This document shows, piece after piece, positions 8,629 through 15,704 of a DNA stretch of 64,000 bases. A program made the translations under genes and the position numbers. The stretch is from NCBI RefSeq assembly GCF_002086115.1, contig NZ_MVHJ01000020.1, positions 1 through 64,000 of the forward strand, written 5' to 3'. The notes under the pieces were generated by a model. That model saw nothing but the letters and a program-made list of their open reading frames with translations. It was not told where the DNA came from and searched no databases. The DNA is from Mycolicibacterium bacteremicum (GTDB taxonomy: Bacteria > Actinomycetota > Actinomycetes > Mycobacteriales > Mycobacteriaceae). Within the stretch, counting starts at the first letter, position 1, and the number at the start of each line of letters is the position of its first letter.

Positions 8629-8647
8629 ATAGGCAAGGCTGCCCTAA
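8629..8647 (-). promoter_or_regulatory. IdeR iron box at the sRNA promoter
   Basis: ATAGGCAAGGCTGCCCTAA (plus strand) matches the IdeR consensus TTAGGTTAGGCTAACCTAA at 14 of 19 positions. It overlaps the presumed -10 element TATCCT of the leftward sRNA, where iron-loaded IdeR would block transcription. The box also contains the TAG stop codon (8646-8644) of the FhuF-like gene. Confidence 0.78.
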
Positions 8648-9423
8648 TTTAGCAAGGCCTTCCCGGCGGCGTTCCTGCCCGAGCCGCGCACCGGCAGGCC
8701 GAACCCGACCAGGGCGTCCAGGATCGCCTGGCCACGGCACATACTCGTCAGCTCGCTGGACCCGGCCAGCAGTGGCACCTGGGTGGACGCACCCACCACG
8801 GCGGCACCCACGATGTTCCACATCGCCGCGATCGAGATGGCGCCCTCGCTCACGTCGTGCAACCTGGCGAACAGCGGGGCCAGCGCGCGGTGGCTGCGGT
8901 GGGCCACCCAGGTGGTCAGCGCCGCCTCGCTGGGCAGCGCCACGATGCCGTCGCGCCGGGAGCGCACCGAGCCGGCGGTGCAGCGTTGCACCAGCTGCGG
9001 GTCGTCGGGAAGCGCACGCAGGGTCGGGTCGACCACACCGACCCAGTCGATCGCGCCTTCGGAATCGACGTGCACCCAGAGGTTCTCCAGCCCGGTGTCC
9101 CAGGCGCGTCCCTCCAGCGCGACCAGGGGCACCACCCGCCCGATCACCACGTGCGACAACGTCGCGGCCAGCTGCTGGGCCACCGCGGCCCTGCTGTCGG
9201 TCTCGGCGACCGCGGCGTCGAACATGAGGCGCAGCCGGTCGGTGGTGACCACCTCGATGAGCGGCCACCAGCGCCGCCGGGACAGATCGCCCATCACGGC
9301 CACGCCATACACCCGCGGGCATTCCGGATACAGCTCGCGCAGTCGGCGGCTGGATTCGTGTAGCGGCAGCGCCCGCCGAATCGACATGCGTGCGATCAGT
9401 GGATCGTCGACCACGACCGTCAT
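8644..9423 (-). CDS. FhuF-like / IucA-IucC C-terminal-domain protein, iron regulated
   Basis: A 259-residue protein resembling the FhuF-like ferric reductase domain: ATLSHVVIGRVVPLVALEGRAWDTGLENLWVHVDSEG matches the conserved core. The C-terminus lacks the Cys-Cys-x10-Cys-x2-Cys cluster that holds the [2Fe-2S] centre of true FhuF; only one Cys (SMCRG) remains there. It may therefore be a siderophore-handling protein rather than a reductase. The ATG at 9423 follows AAGGAGG at good spacing; an in-frame GTG at 9429 overlaps that site. An IdeR box overlaps its promoter, which supports an iron function. I know of no equivalent gene at this place in M. tuberculosis. Confidence 0.6.
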   Translation of the reverse strand: MTVVVDDPLIARMSIRRALPLHESSRRLRELYPECPRVYGVAVMGDLSRRRWWPLIEVVTTDRLRLMFDAAVAETDSRAAVAQQLAATLSHVVIGRVVPLVALEGRAWDTGLENLWVHVDSEGAIDWVGVVDPTLRALPDDPQLVQRCTAGSVRSRRDGIVALPSEAALTTWVAHRSHRALAPLFARLHDVSEGAISIAAMWNIVGAAVVGASTQVPLLAGSSELTSMCRGQAILDALVGFGLPVRGSGRNAAGKALLN

Positions 9424-9441
9424 CAGCACCTCCTTCTGTGG

Positions 9442-9460
9442 TTAGGTTAGCCTTACTATA
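9442..9460 (-). promoter_or_regulatory. IdeR box and -10 element of the FhuF-like gene
   Basis: TTAGGTTAGCCTTACTATA matches the IdeR consensus at about 15 of 19 positions, allowing either base at the centre. On the minus strand it includes a TATAGT -10 hexamer (9460-9455). The start codon lies about 20 bases downstream of the box, with a good AAGGAGG in between. Confidence 0.82.
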
Positions 9461-9487
9461 GTCACAGTCGGCAACGGGGCCAGTGCC

Positions 9488-9503
9488 TGTGACTGGACTC
9501 ACA
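9488..9503. promoter_or_regulatory. CRP-family binding site
   Basis: TGTGACTGGACTCACA is an exact TGTGA-N6-TCACA palindrome, the consensus of CRP-type regulators including mycobacterial Crp (Rv3676 type). The arms extend to CCTGTGA/TCACAGG. It sits between the divergent FhuF-like gene and blaI, about 48 bases upstream of the likely FhuF-like transcription start and 137 bases upstream of blaI. Confidence 0.72.
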
Positions 9504-9588
9504 GGAAACCCGGAAATAGCCTTTGACCGGCACAGGAGGGTCCGCCGCCGAGCGGAGGACGCGGGTCGGTGATTGGATACGACGCACG

Positions 9589-9605
9589 GTAGTAACCGCG
9601 TAGTA
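9589..9605 (+). promoter_or_regulatory. GTAGTA direct repeat, candidate BlaI autoregulatory site
   Basis: GTAGTA occurs at 9589-9594 and again at 9600-9605, eleven bases apart, 35-51 bases before blaI. BlaI/MecI repressors commonly regulate their own gene. The spacing of one helical turn fits protein binding, but the motif was not matched to a proven operator. Confidence 0.35.
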
Positions 9606-9639
9606 CGCTGTTTTCATTGCTCAGGGGAGTGAACGAAAG

Positions 9640-10056
9640 ATGGCTAAGTTGACGCGACTCGGCGAACTCGAGCGCGAAGTGATGGACCACCTCTGGACCT
9701 CGCGCGAACCGCAGACGGTGCGCCAGGTTCACGAGGCGCTGGCCGCACGCCGCGACCTTGCCTACACCACGATCATGACGGTGCTGCAGCGCCTGGCGAA
9801 GAAGAACCTGGTCGTCCAGCACCGCGACGACCGGGCCCACCGCTATGCCCCGACCCACGGCCGCGACGAGCTGGTCGCCGGATTGATGGTGGACGCGCTC
9901 GATCAGGCCGCCGACTCCGGTAGTCGCGAGGCGGCCCTGGTGCACTTCGTCGAGCGGGTGGGTGCCGATGAGGCCGCCGCGCTGCGCCGTGCGCTGGCAG
10001 AACTGGAAGCCAAGCACATGCCGGTCACACCGACTGGCAATTCCGGTACCGACTGA
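9640..10056 (+). CDS. blaI: BlaI/MecI-family transcriptional repressor
   Basis: A 138-residue winged-helix repressor. MAKLTRLGELEREVMDHLW begins the HTH domain, followed by TIMTVLQRLAKKNLVVQHRDDRAHRYAP. The C-terminal half is the dimerisation domain. In M. tuberculosis BlaI (Rv1846c) represses blaC and related genes until beta-lactam triggers its removal through BlaR. It is followed 14 bases later by the M56 sensor gene, so the pair is intact. Confidence 0.95.
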   Translation: MAKLTRLGELEREVMDHLWTSREPQTVRQVHEALAARRDLAYTTIMTVLQRLAKKNLVVQHRDDRAHRYAPTHGRDELVAGLMVDALDQAADSGSREAALVHFVERVGADEAAALRRALAELEAKHMPVTPTGNSGTD

Positions 10057-10070
10057 GAGACACTGACGGC

Positions 10071-11018
10071 GTGTCCGCGCTGGCCTTCTCCGTCGTCGCG
10101 CTGGCGCTCGTCGGTCCGGTGCCCGCCCTGCTGGCACGTGCCTCCTGGCCGCTGCGGGCGCCCCGCGCGGCGATCGTGTTGTGGCAGGCCATCGCGCTGG
10201 CCGCGGTCCTCTCGGCGTTTTCCGCCGGCATCGCCATCGCCAGCCGGTTGTTCGTCCCGGGTCCCGACGGACGTCCCACCGCCACCTTGACCAGCGAGAT
10301 CGCGGTGTTGGGCTGGCCACTGTGGGCGCTGTACGTGGTGGTCTTCGCGCTGACGCTGATGATCGGCGCCCGGCTGATCGTCGCCGTCATCCAGGTCGGC
10401 GTCGCCACCCGGCGCCGTCGCGCGCGCCATCGCATGGTGGTCGATCTGGTCGGCAGGTGCCGCGATGAGATCAGCACGCCGGCGCGGCGGCCGGCGGGTC
10501 TGCGCATCCTGGACGTGGCGCAGCCGATGGCCTACTGCCTGCCCGGCGTGCGCAGCCGGGTGGTGGTCAGCGAGGGAACCCTGACCTCGCTGTCGGAGAG
10601 CGAGATCTCGGCCATCCTCACCCACGAACGCGCCCACCTGCGCGCCCGCCATGACCTGGTGCTGGAGATGTTCACCGCCGTGCACCGCGCCTTCCCGCGC
10701 TTCGTCCGCAGCGGCAACGCCCTGGACGCGGTGCGCCTGCTGATCGAACTGCTGGCCGACGATGCCGCCGTGCGGGTCGCCGGCCCCACCCCACTGGCGC
10801 GGGCGCTGGTGGCCTGCGCCGGTGGCCGCACCCCCTCCGGTGCGCTGGCCGCCGGCGGTCCGACGACCGTGGTGCGGGTCGAGCGGCTGTGCGGCGAGGG
10901 CAATAGTCTTGCCCTGGCGGTGGCCGCCTACACGGCGGCGGCGGCCATCCTGATCGTCCCCACCGTGGCGCTGGCGCTGCCCTGGCTGACCGAACTGCAC
11001 CGCCTGTTCAGCAGCTAG
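10071..11018 (+). CDS. blaR: BlaR/M56-family membrane metallopeptidase sensor
   Basis: A 315-residue integral membrane protein (Rv1845c-like). Hydrophobic segments at about residues 1-20, 35-58 and 80-108 are followed by a cytoplasmic protease domain with the zinc motif HERAH (residues 185-189) and a final transmembrane helix at about 284-305. It lacks the large extracellular penicillin-binding sensor domain of staphylococcal BlaR1, as is usual in mycobacteria. It is expected to cleave BlaI in response to cell-wall stress. The start is GTG. Confidence 0.9.
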   Translation: MSALAFSVVALALVGPVPALLARASWPLRAPRAAIVLWQAIALAAVLSAFSAGIAIASRLFVPGPDGRPTATLTSEIAVLGWPLWALYVVVFALTLMIGARLIVAVIQVGVATRRRRARHRMVVDLVGRCRDEISTPARRPAGLRILDVAQPMAYCLPGVRSRVVVSEGTLTSLSESEISAILTHERAHLRARHDLVLEMFTAVHRAFPRFVRSGNALDAVRLLIELLADDAAVRVAGPTPLARALVACAGGRTPSGALAAGGPTTVVRVERLCGEGNSLALAVAAYTAAAAILIVPTVALALPWLTELHRLFSS

Positions 11019-11095
11019 CGGATTACCCGGCGTCCCGATGGCGATCTGGTCAGGGAAAGATCAGCCAGACACACATCGACGCGAAAGGCTCCCGC

Positions 11096-12550
11096 ATGAC
11101 CAACTCGGGCAATACCGGTAAGGCACAGATCGGGGTCACCGGCCTCGCGGTCATGGGATCCAATATCGCGCGGAACTTCGCCCGGCACGGTTACACCGTT
11201 GCGCTGCACAACCGTTCGATCGCCAAGACCGACGCGCTGCTGGCCGAGCACGGCGCCGACGGCAACTTCATCCGCAGCGAGTCCATCGCCGAGTTCCTCG
11301 ATGCGCTGGAGAAGCCACGCCGGGTGCTGATCATGGTCAAGGCCGGTGACCCGACCGACGCCGTGATCAACGAGCTCGCCGACGCCATGGAAGAAGGCGA
11401 CATCATCATCGATGGTGGCAACGCGCTCTACACCGACACCATCCGCCGCGAGAAGGCCATCCGCGAGCGGGGCCTGCACTTCGTCGGCGCCGGCATCTCC
11501 GGCGGTGAGGAGGGCGCGCTCAACGGCCCGTCGATCATGCCGGGTGGGCCCGCCGAGTCCTATGTGTCCCTCGGCCCGCTGCTGGAGGAGATCTCCGCGC
11601 ACGTCGACGGCGTGCCCTGCTGCACCCACATCGGCCCCGACGGCGCCGGGCACTTCGTCAAGATGGTGCACAACGGCATCGAGTACTCCGACATGCAGCT
11701 CATCGGCGAGGCCTACCAGCTGCTGCGCGACGGGCTGGGCCTGGCCGCGGCCGATATCGCCGAGGTGTTCGCCGAGTGGAACAAGGGCGATCTGGACAGC
11801 TATCTCATCGAGATCACCGCCGAGGTGCTCAAGCAGGTCGACGCCAAGACCGGCACACCGCTGGTCGACCTGATCCTGGACGAGGCCGAGCAGAAGGGCA
11901 CCGGCCGCTGGACGGTCAAGTCCGCGCTCGATCTCGGCGTCCCGGTCACCGGCATCGCCGAAGCCGTCTTCGCCCGTGCACTGTCGGGCTCGGTCGCCCA
12001 GCGCACGGCCACCACGGGCCTGGCATCGGGGGACCTCGGGGAAAAGCCGAGCGACGCAGCGCAGTTCACCGAGGACATCCGCCAGGCCCTGTACGCCTCG
12101 AAGATCATCGCCTACGCCCAGGGCTTCAACCAGATCCAGGCGGGCTCGGCCGAATACGGCTGGGACATCACCCCCGGCGACATGGCACGGATCTGGCGCG
12201 GCGGCTGCATCATCCGGGCCAAGTTCCTCAACCGGATCACCGATGCGTTCGACAACAACGCCGACCTGCCGACGCTGATCGTGGACCCGTACTTCCGCGA
12301 CGCCATCGAGGCGGCGATCGACAGCTGGCGCCGCGTCGTGGTCAAGGCCACCGAGCTCGGCATCCCGATCCCCGGGTTCAGCTCGGCGCTGTCCTATTAC
12401 GACGGTCTGCGCACCGAGCGGCTGCCCGCCGCCCTGACCCAGGGCCTGCGCGACTTCTTCGGCGCACACACCTACGGGCGCATCGACACCGATCGCGACA
12501 AGCGGTTCCACACCCTGTGGAGCGGGGACCGCACCGAGGTCGAGGCCTGA
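11096..12550 (+). CDS. gnd1: 6-phosphogluconate dehydrogenase, decarboxylating
   Basis: This 484-residue enzyme of the pentose phosphate pathway converts 6-phosphogluconate to ribulose 5-phosphate. The cofactor site GLAVMGSNIARNFARHG, the motif IIIDGGNALYTDT, the substrate signature GAGISGGEEGALNGPSIMPGG and the catalytic HNGIEYSDMQLI are intact. The C-terminal tail RTYG-type segment (GAHTYGRID) is also present. It belongs to the long dimeric form of the family and corresponds to Rv1844c. Confidence 0.96.
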   Translation: MTNSGNTGKAQIGVTGLAVMGSNIARNFARHGYTVALHNRSIAKTDALLAEHGADGNFIRSESIAEFLDALEKPRRVLIMVKAGDPTDAVINELADAMEEGDIIIDGGNALYTDTIRREKAIRERGLHFVGAGISGGEEGALNGPSIMPGGPAESYVSLGPLLEEISAHVDGVPCCTHIGPDGAGHFVKMVHNGIEYSDMQLIGEAYQLLRDGLGLAAADIAEVFAEWNKGDLDSYLIEITAEVLKQVDAKTGTPLVDLILDEAEQKGTGRWTVKSALDLGVPVTGIAEAVFARALSGSVAQRTATTGLASGDLGEKPSDAAQFTEDIRQALYASKIIAYAQGFNQIQAGSAEYGWDITPGDMARIWRGGCIIRAKFLNRITDAFDNNADLPTLIVDPYFRDAIEAAIDSWRRVVVKATELGIPIPGFSSALSYYDGLRTERLPAALTQGLRDFFGAHTYGRIDTDRDKRFHTLWSGDRTEVEA

Positions 12551-12562
12551 CTTTCTGCTGGT

Positions 12563-12618
12563 GAGCAGACGCGTACACCCCTTTTCTGCCACGGTTCCAG
12601 GGGTAGACGCGTCTGCTC
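12563..12618 (+). terminator. Long imperfect hairpin between gnd1 and guaB1
   Basis: The arms at 12563-12582 and 12599-12618 pair at 18 of 20 positions around a 16-base loop. The structure lies 12 bases after the gnd1 stop and most likely ends that transcript. The outer sequence GAGCAGACGCG resembles a GAGCAGACGC motif that I recall from mycobacterial intergenic repeats; that link was not checked. Confidence 0.65.
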
Positions 12619-12638
12619 GCCGGAGGGGCCGAGCGCAC

Positions 12639-12650
12639 TAGACTCGAGGT
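12639..12650 (+). promoter_or_regulatory. -10 element for a leaderless guaB1 transcript
   Basis: TAGACT at 12639-12644 fits the TANNNT -10 consensus and ends six bases before the guaB1 ATG. Transcription would then begin at or next to the A of the start codon. No Shine-Dalgarno sequence sits at a usable distance. Confidence 0.5.
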
Positions 12651-14087
12651 ATGCGTTTCCTCGACGGCCACCGGCCCCCGTACGACCTGACCTACAACGA
12701 CGTCTTCATCGTGCCGGGCCGCTCGGAGGCCGCCTCCCGATTCGACGTGGACCTGTCCACCGTCGACGGATCGGGCACCACCATCCCGGTGGTCGTCGCC
12801 AACATGACTGCGGTGGCCGGCCGGCGGATGGCCGAGACGGTGGCCCGCCGCGGCGGCATCGTGGTGCTCCCCCAGGACCTGCCGCTCTCGGCGGTGCAGC
12901 ACACCGTCGACTTCGTCAAGAGCCGCGACCTGGTGGCCGACACCCCTGTACAACTGGCCCCCGACGACTCGGTGTCCGACGCGCTGGCGTTGATCAACAA
13001 GCGCGCGCACGGCGCGGCCGTCGTGGTGTCCGAGGGCAGGCCCATCGGTGTGGTCACCGAGGCCGGCTGCGCCGGGGTGGACCGCTTCGCCCGGGTTCGC
13101 GACGTGGCCGTCAGCGATTTCGTCACCGCGCCGGCGGGAACCGATCCGCGCAAGATCTTCGACCTGCTGGAGCATGCCCCCGTCGACGTCGCGGTGCTGA
13201 CCGATGCGACCGGTGAGCTGGCCGGGGTGCTCACCCGCACCGCCGCGGTGCGCGCCGGCATCTACTCCCCCGCCGTCGACGCGGCCGGCCGGCTGCGCAT
13301 CGCCGCCGCGGTGGGCATCAACGGCGATGTCGGCGCCAAGGCCCGCGGGCTCGCCGAGGCGGGCGCCGACGTGCTGGTCATCGACACCGCCCACGGGCAC
13401 CAGGCCAAGATGCTGGACGCGGTCGCCGCCGTCGCCGCGCTGGACCTGGGTCTGCCGCTGGCCGCGGGCAACGTCGTCTCGGCCGAGGGCACCCGGGACC
13501 TGATCAATGCGGGCGCCTCGATCGTCAAGGTCGGGGTCGGCCCCGGTGCCATGTGCACCACCCGGATGATGACCGGCGTGGGACGGCCGCAGTTCTCCGC
13601 CGTCGTCGAATGTGCCGCGGCGGCATCCGAACTCGGCGGCCACGTGTGGGCCGACGGCGGCGTGCGGCATCCGCGCGATGTGGCGCTGGCGCTGGCCGCC
13701 GGCGCGTCCAACGTGATGATCGGCTCCTGGTTCGCCGGCACCTACGAGTCCCCCGGTGATCTGCTGCGCGACCGCGACGGCCACCCGTTCAAGGAGAGCT
13801 ACGGGATGGCCTCCAAGCGCGCGGTCGCCGCCCGCACCGCCGGCGACGGGGCGTTCGACCGCGCCCGTAAGGCATTGTTCGAGGAGGGCATCTCCAGCTC
13901 GCGGATGAGCCTGGACCCGCACCGCGGCGGCGTGGAGGACCTGCTGGACCACATCACCTCCGGTGTGCGCAGCACCTGCACCTATGTCGGCGCGACCACG
14001 CTGCCCGAACTGCACGACAAGGTGATCCTCGGCGTCCAGTCCGCCGCCGGATTCGCCGAGGGTCATCCACTGCCGACCGGTTGGTGA
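12651..14087 (+). CDS. guaB1: GuaB1-type GMP reductase (IMPDH/GMPR family)
   Basis: A 478-residue TIM-barrel enzyme with an internal CBS pair at about residues 95-205. The catalytic Cys loop is in GVGPGAMCTTRMMTGVGRPQ, and the phosphate site is ADGGVRHPRDVALALAAGASNVMIG. It is often annotated as IMP dehydrogenase, but the mycobacterial guaB1 product (Rv1843c type) has been reported to be a CBS-containing GMP reductase, which converts GMP to IMP in purine salvage. That function is adopted here by family and synteny. Confidence 0.9.
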   Translation: MRFLDGHRPPYDLTYNDVFIVPGRSEAASRFDVDLSTVDGSGTTIPVVVANMTAVAGRRMAETVARRGGIVVLPQDLPLSAVQHTVDFVKSRDLVADTPVQLAPDDSVSDALALINKRAHGAAVVVSEGRPIGVVTEAGCAGVDRFARVRDVAVSDFVTAPAGTDPRKIFDLLEHAPVDVAVLTDATGELAGVLTRTAAVRAGIYSPAVDAAGRLRIAAAVGINGDVGAKARGLAEAGADVLVIDTAHGHQAKMLDAVAAVAALDLGLPLAAGNVVSAEGTRDLINAGASIVKVGVGPGAMCTTRMMTGVGRPQFSAVVECAAAASELGGHVWADGGVRHPRDVALALAAGASNVMIGSWFAGTYESPGDLLRDRDGHPFKESYGMASKRAVAARTAGDGAFDRARKALFEEGISSSRMSLDPHRGGVEDLLDHITSGVRSTCTYVGATTLPELHDKVILGVQSAAGFAEGHPLPTGW

Positions 14088-14100
14088 CTGCGGCCGGTCC

Positions 14101-14143
14101 GCCGCAGGCGGCTGACATCCGGTGCGCCGCGGGCGGCTAACAT
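14101..14143 (+). repeat. Direct repeat upstream of the CorC operon
   Basis: GCCGCAGGCGGCTGACAT (14101-14118) recurs as GCCGCGGGCGGCTAACAT (14126-14143), 16 of 18 bases identical with a 25-base period. The second copy ends in TAACAT and is followed by TATAGC, both -10-like. It could be tandem regulator sites or a duplicated promoter segment. Confidence 0.5.
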
Positions 14144-14193
14144 ATAGCGATTCCGTCGCCGGATGACATCACCGACCAACAGAGAGGGACCCC

Positions 14194-14346
14194 GTGCCAC
14201 AGGCACCCGTGGAGACCCCCGGTTCGCAGGTGGGCCCGGGGATACCGCTGGGCACACCGGCCCCGGGCAGCGAACCGGGCGACGGCGAGCCGTCCCCTAG
14301 TCGGCCGGGCATGCGGCCCGGCAGCCATCCGGTGAGGTGGCCGTGA
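14194..14346 (+). CDS. Small Pro/Gly-rich ORF coupled to the CorC-like gene
   Basis: A 50-codon ORF with a GTG start and a good ribosome binding site (GAGAGGG, five bases upstream). The peptide begins MPQAPVETPGSQVG and is rich in Pro, Gly and Ser, with no hydrophobic segment. Its TGA at 14344-14346 overlaps the GTG start of the next gene as GTGA, the arrangement seen for coupled genes elsewhere in this window. It is either a real small protein or a translated leader. I do not recognise the peptide. Confidence 0.45.
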   Translation: MPQAPVETPGSQVGPGIPLGTPAPGSEPGDGEPSPSRPGMRPGSHPVRWP

Positions 14347-15704
14347 ATCTCACCATGACCCTCCTGAGCCTGCTCGCGTTCGTCCTGCTGACCGCGGGCA
14401 CCGCGATATTCGTGGCCGCCGAGTTCTCGCTGACCGCCCTGGAACGCAGCATCGTCGAGGCCAACGCCCGCGCGGGCGGACGACGCGACCAATTCGTCCG
14501 CAAGGCACACCGCTCGCTGTCGTTTCAGCTGTCCGGCGCCCAACTCGGCATCTCGATCACCACACTGGCCACCGGTTACCTCGCCGAGCCCGTCGTCGCC
14601 CGGCTGCTCTACACACCACTGACCGCGATCCGGATCCCGGCCGACTGGGTCAGCGGTATCGCACTGGCGCTGGCCCTGCTGATCGCGACATCGGTCTCGA
14701 TGATCTTCGGTGAGCTGGTGCCCAAGAACCTGGCCGTCGCCAAACCGCTGCCCACCGCGCGCTTCGCCGCCGCACCGCAGTGGTACTTCTCCAAGCTGTT
14801 CACCCCGGTGATCAAGGCCACCAACGGCACCGCGAACTGGATCCTGCGCCGGCTGGGCATCGAACCGGCCGAGGAACTGCGCTCGGCCCGCTCCCCGCAG
14901 GAACTGGTGTCGCTGGTGCGCACCTCGGCACGCAGCGGATCGCTGGATGCCGACACCGCGCTGCTGGTCGACCGCTCCCTGCAGTTCGGCGACCGCTCGG
15001 CCGAGGAACTGATGACCCCACGCTCGAAGATCGAGTCGCTGGAGATCGAGGACACCGTCGCCGATCTGATGGCCGCCGCGATCCGCACCGGATACTCGCG
15101 GTTCCCGATCGTGGACGGCGACCTGGACCAGACCGTCGGGATGGTGCACGTCAAGCAGGTGTTCGAGGTGCCCGCCGAGCTGCGCGCACGAACCCCGCTG
15201 TCCCGGCTGGCGGTGCCGGTGCCGACGGTGCCGTCCACCCTGGACGGCGATGCGGTGATGACGCAGATCCGCGGCAACGGCATCCAGACCGCCATGGTGG
15301 TCGACGAATACGGCGGCACCGCGGGCATGGTCACCGTCGAGGACCTCATCGAGGAGATCGTCGGCGACGTCCGCGACGAGCACGACGACGCCACCCCGGA
15401 TGTGGTGCAGAGCCGCACCGGATGGGAGGTGTCCGGACTGCTGCGCATCGACGAGGTCGACTCCGAGACGCCGTTCCGGGCGCCCGAGGGTGATTACGAG
15501 ACCATCGGCGGGTTGGTGCTGGAGAAGCTGGGGCACATCCCCGAGGTCGGCGAGACCGTCGAGCTGACCGAGTTCGATCCGGACCGGCCCGGCGATCCGG
15601 CGGTGCGCTGGCACGCCCGGGTGCTCAAGATGGACGGCCGACGCATCGACCTGCTGGAACTGGTCCAGGTCGACGGCGATGAGGAGGACACCGATGGGCG
15701 GTGA
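14343..15704 (+). CDS. CNNM/CorC-HlyC family membrane protein (Rv1842c-like)
   Basis: About 453 residues. An N-terminal DUF21/CNNM membrane domain with four hydrophobic helices (about residues 1-200) is followed by a tandem CBS pair and a C-terminal CorC_HlyC domain (about 360-440). Family members are linked to magnesium or cobalt transport; the old hemolysin label is not informative. The GTG at 14343 is preferred because it overlaps the preceding small ORF; an in-frame GTG at 14337 also exists. It overlaps the next paralogue by 11 bases, so the two probably act together. Confidence 0.88.
   Translation: MNLTMTLLSLLAFVLLTAGTAIFVAAEFSLTALERSIVEANARAGGRRDQFVRKAHRSLSFQLSGAQLGISITTLATGYLAEPVVARLLYTPLTAIRIPADWVSGIALALALLIATSVSMIFGELVPKNLAVAKPLPTARFAAAPQWYFSKLFTPVIKATNGTANWILRRLGIEPAEELRSARSPQELVSLVRTSARSGSLDADTALLVDRSLQFGDRSAEELMTPRSKIESLEIEDTVADLMAAAIRTGYSRFPIVDGDLDQTVGMVHVKQVFEVPAELRARTPLSRLAVPVPTVPSTLDGDAVMTQIRGNGIQTAMVVDEYGGTAGMVTVEDLIEEIVGDVRDEHDDATPDVVQSRTGWEVSGLLRIDEVDSETPFRAPEGDYETIGGLVLEKLGHIPEVGETVELTEFDPDRPGDPAVRWHARVLKMDGRRIDLLELVQVDGDEEDTDGR

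Noticed and set aside
9471..9505. Inverted repeat after the iron box considered as a terminator
   Set aside because: The arms match the CRP consensus exactly and sit between divergent promoters, so a regulator site explains it better.
12651..14087. Annotation of guaB1 as IMP dehydrogenase
   Set aside because: The position and the Rv1843c type point to the GMP reductase activity reported for mycobacterial GuaB1; the IMPDH label reflects superfamily similarity only.
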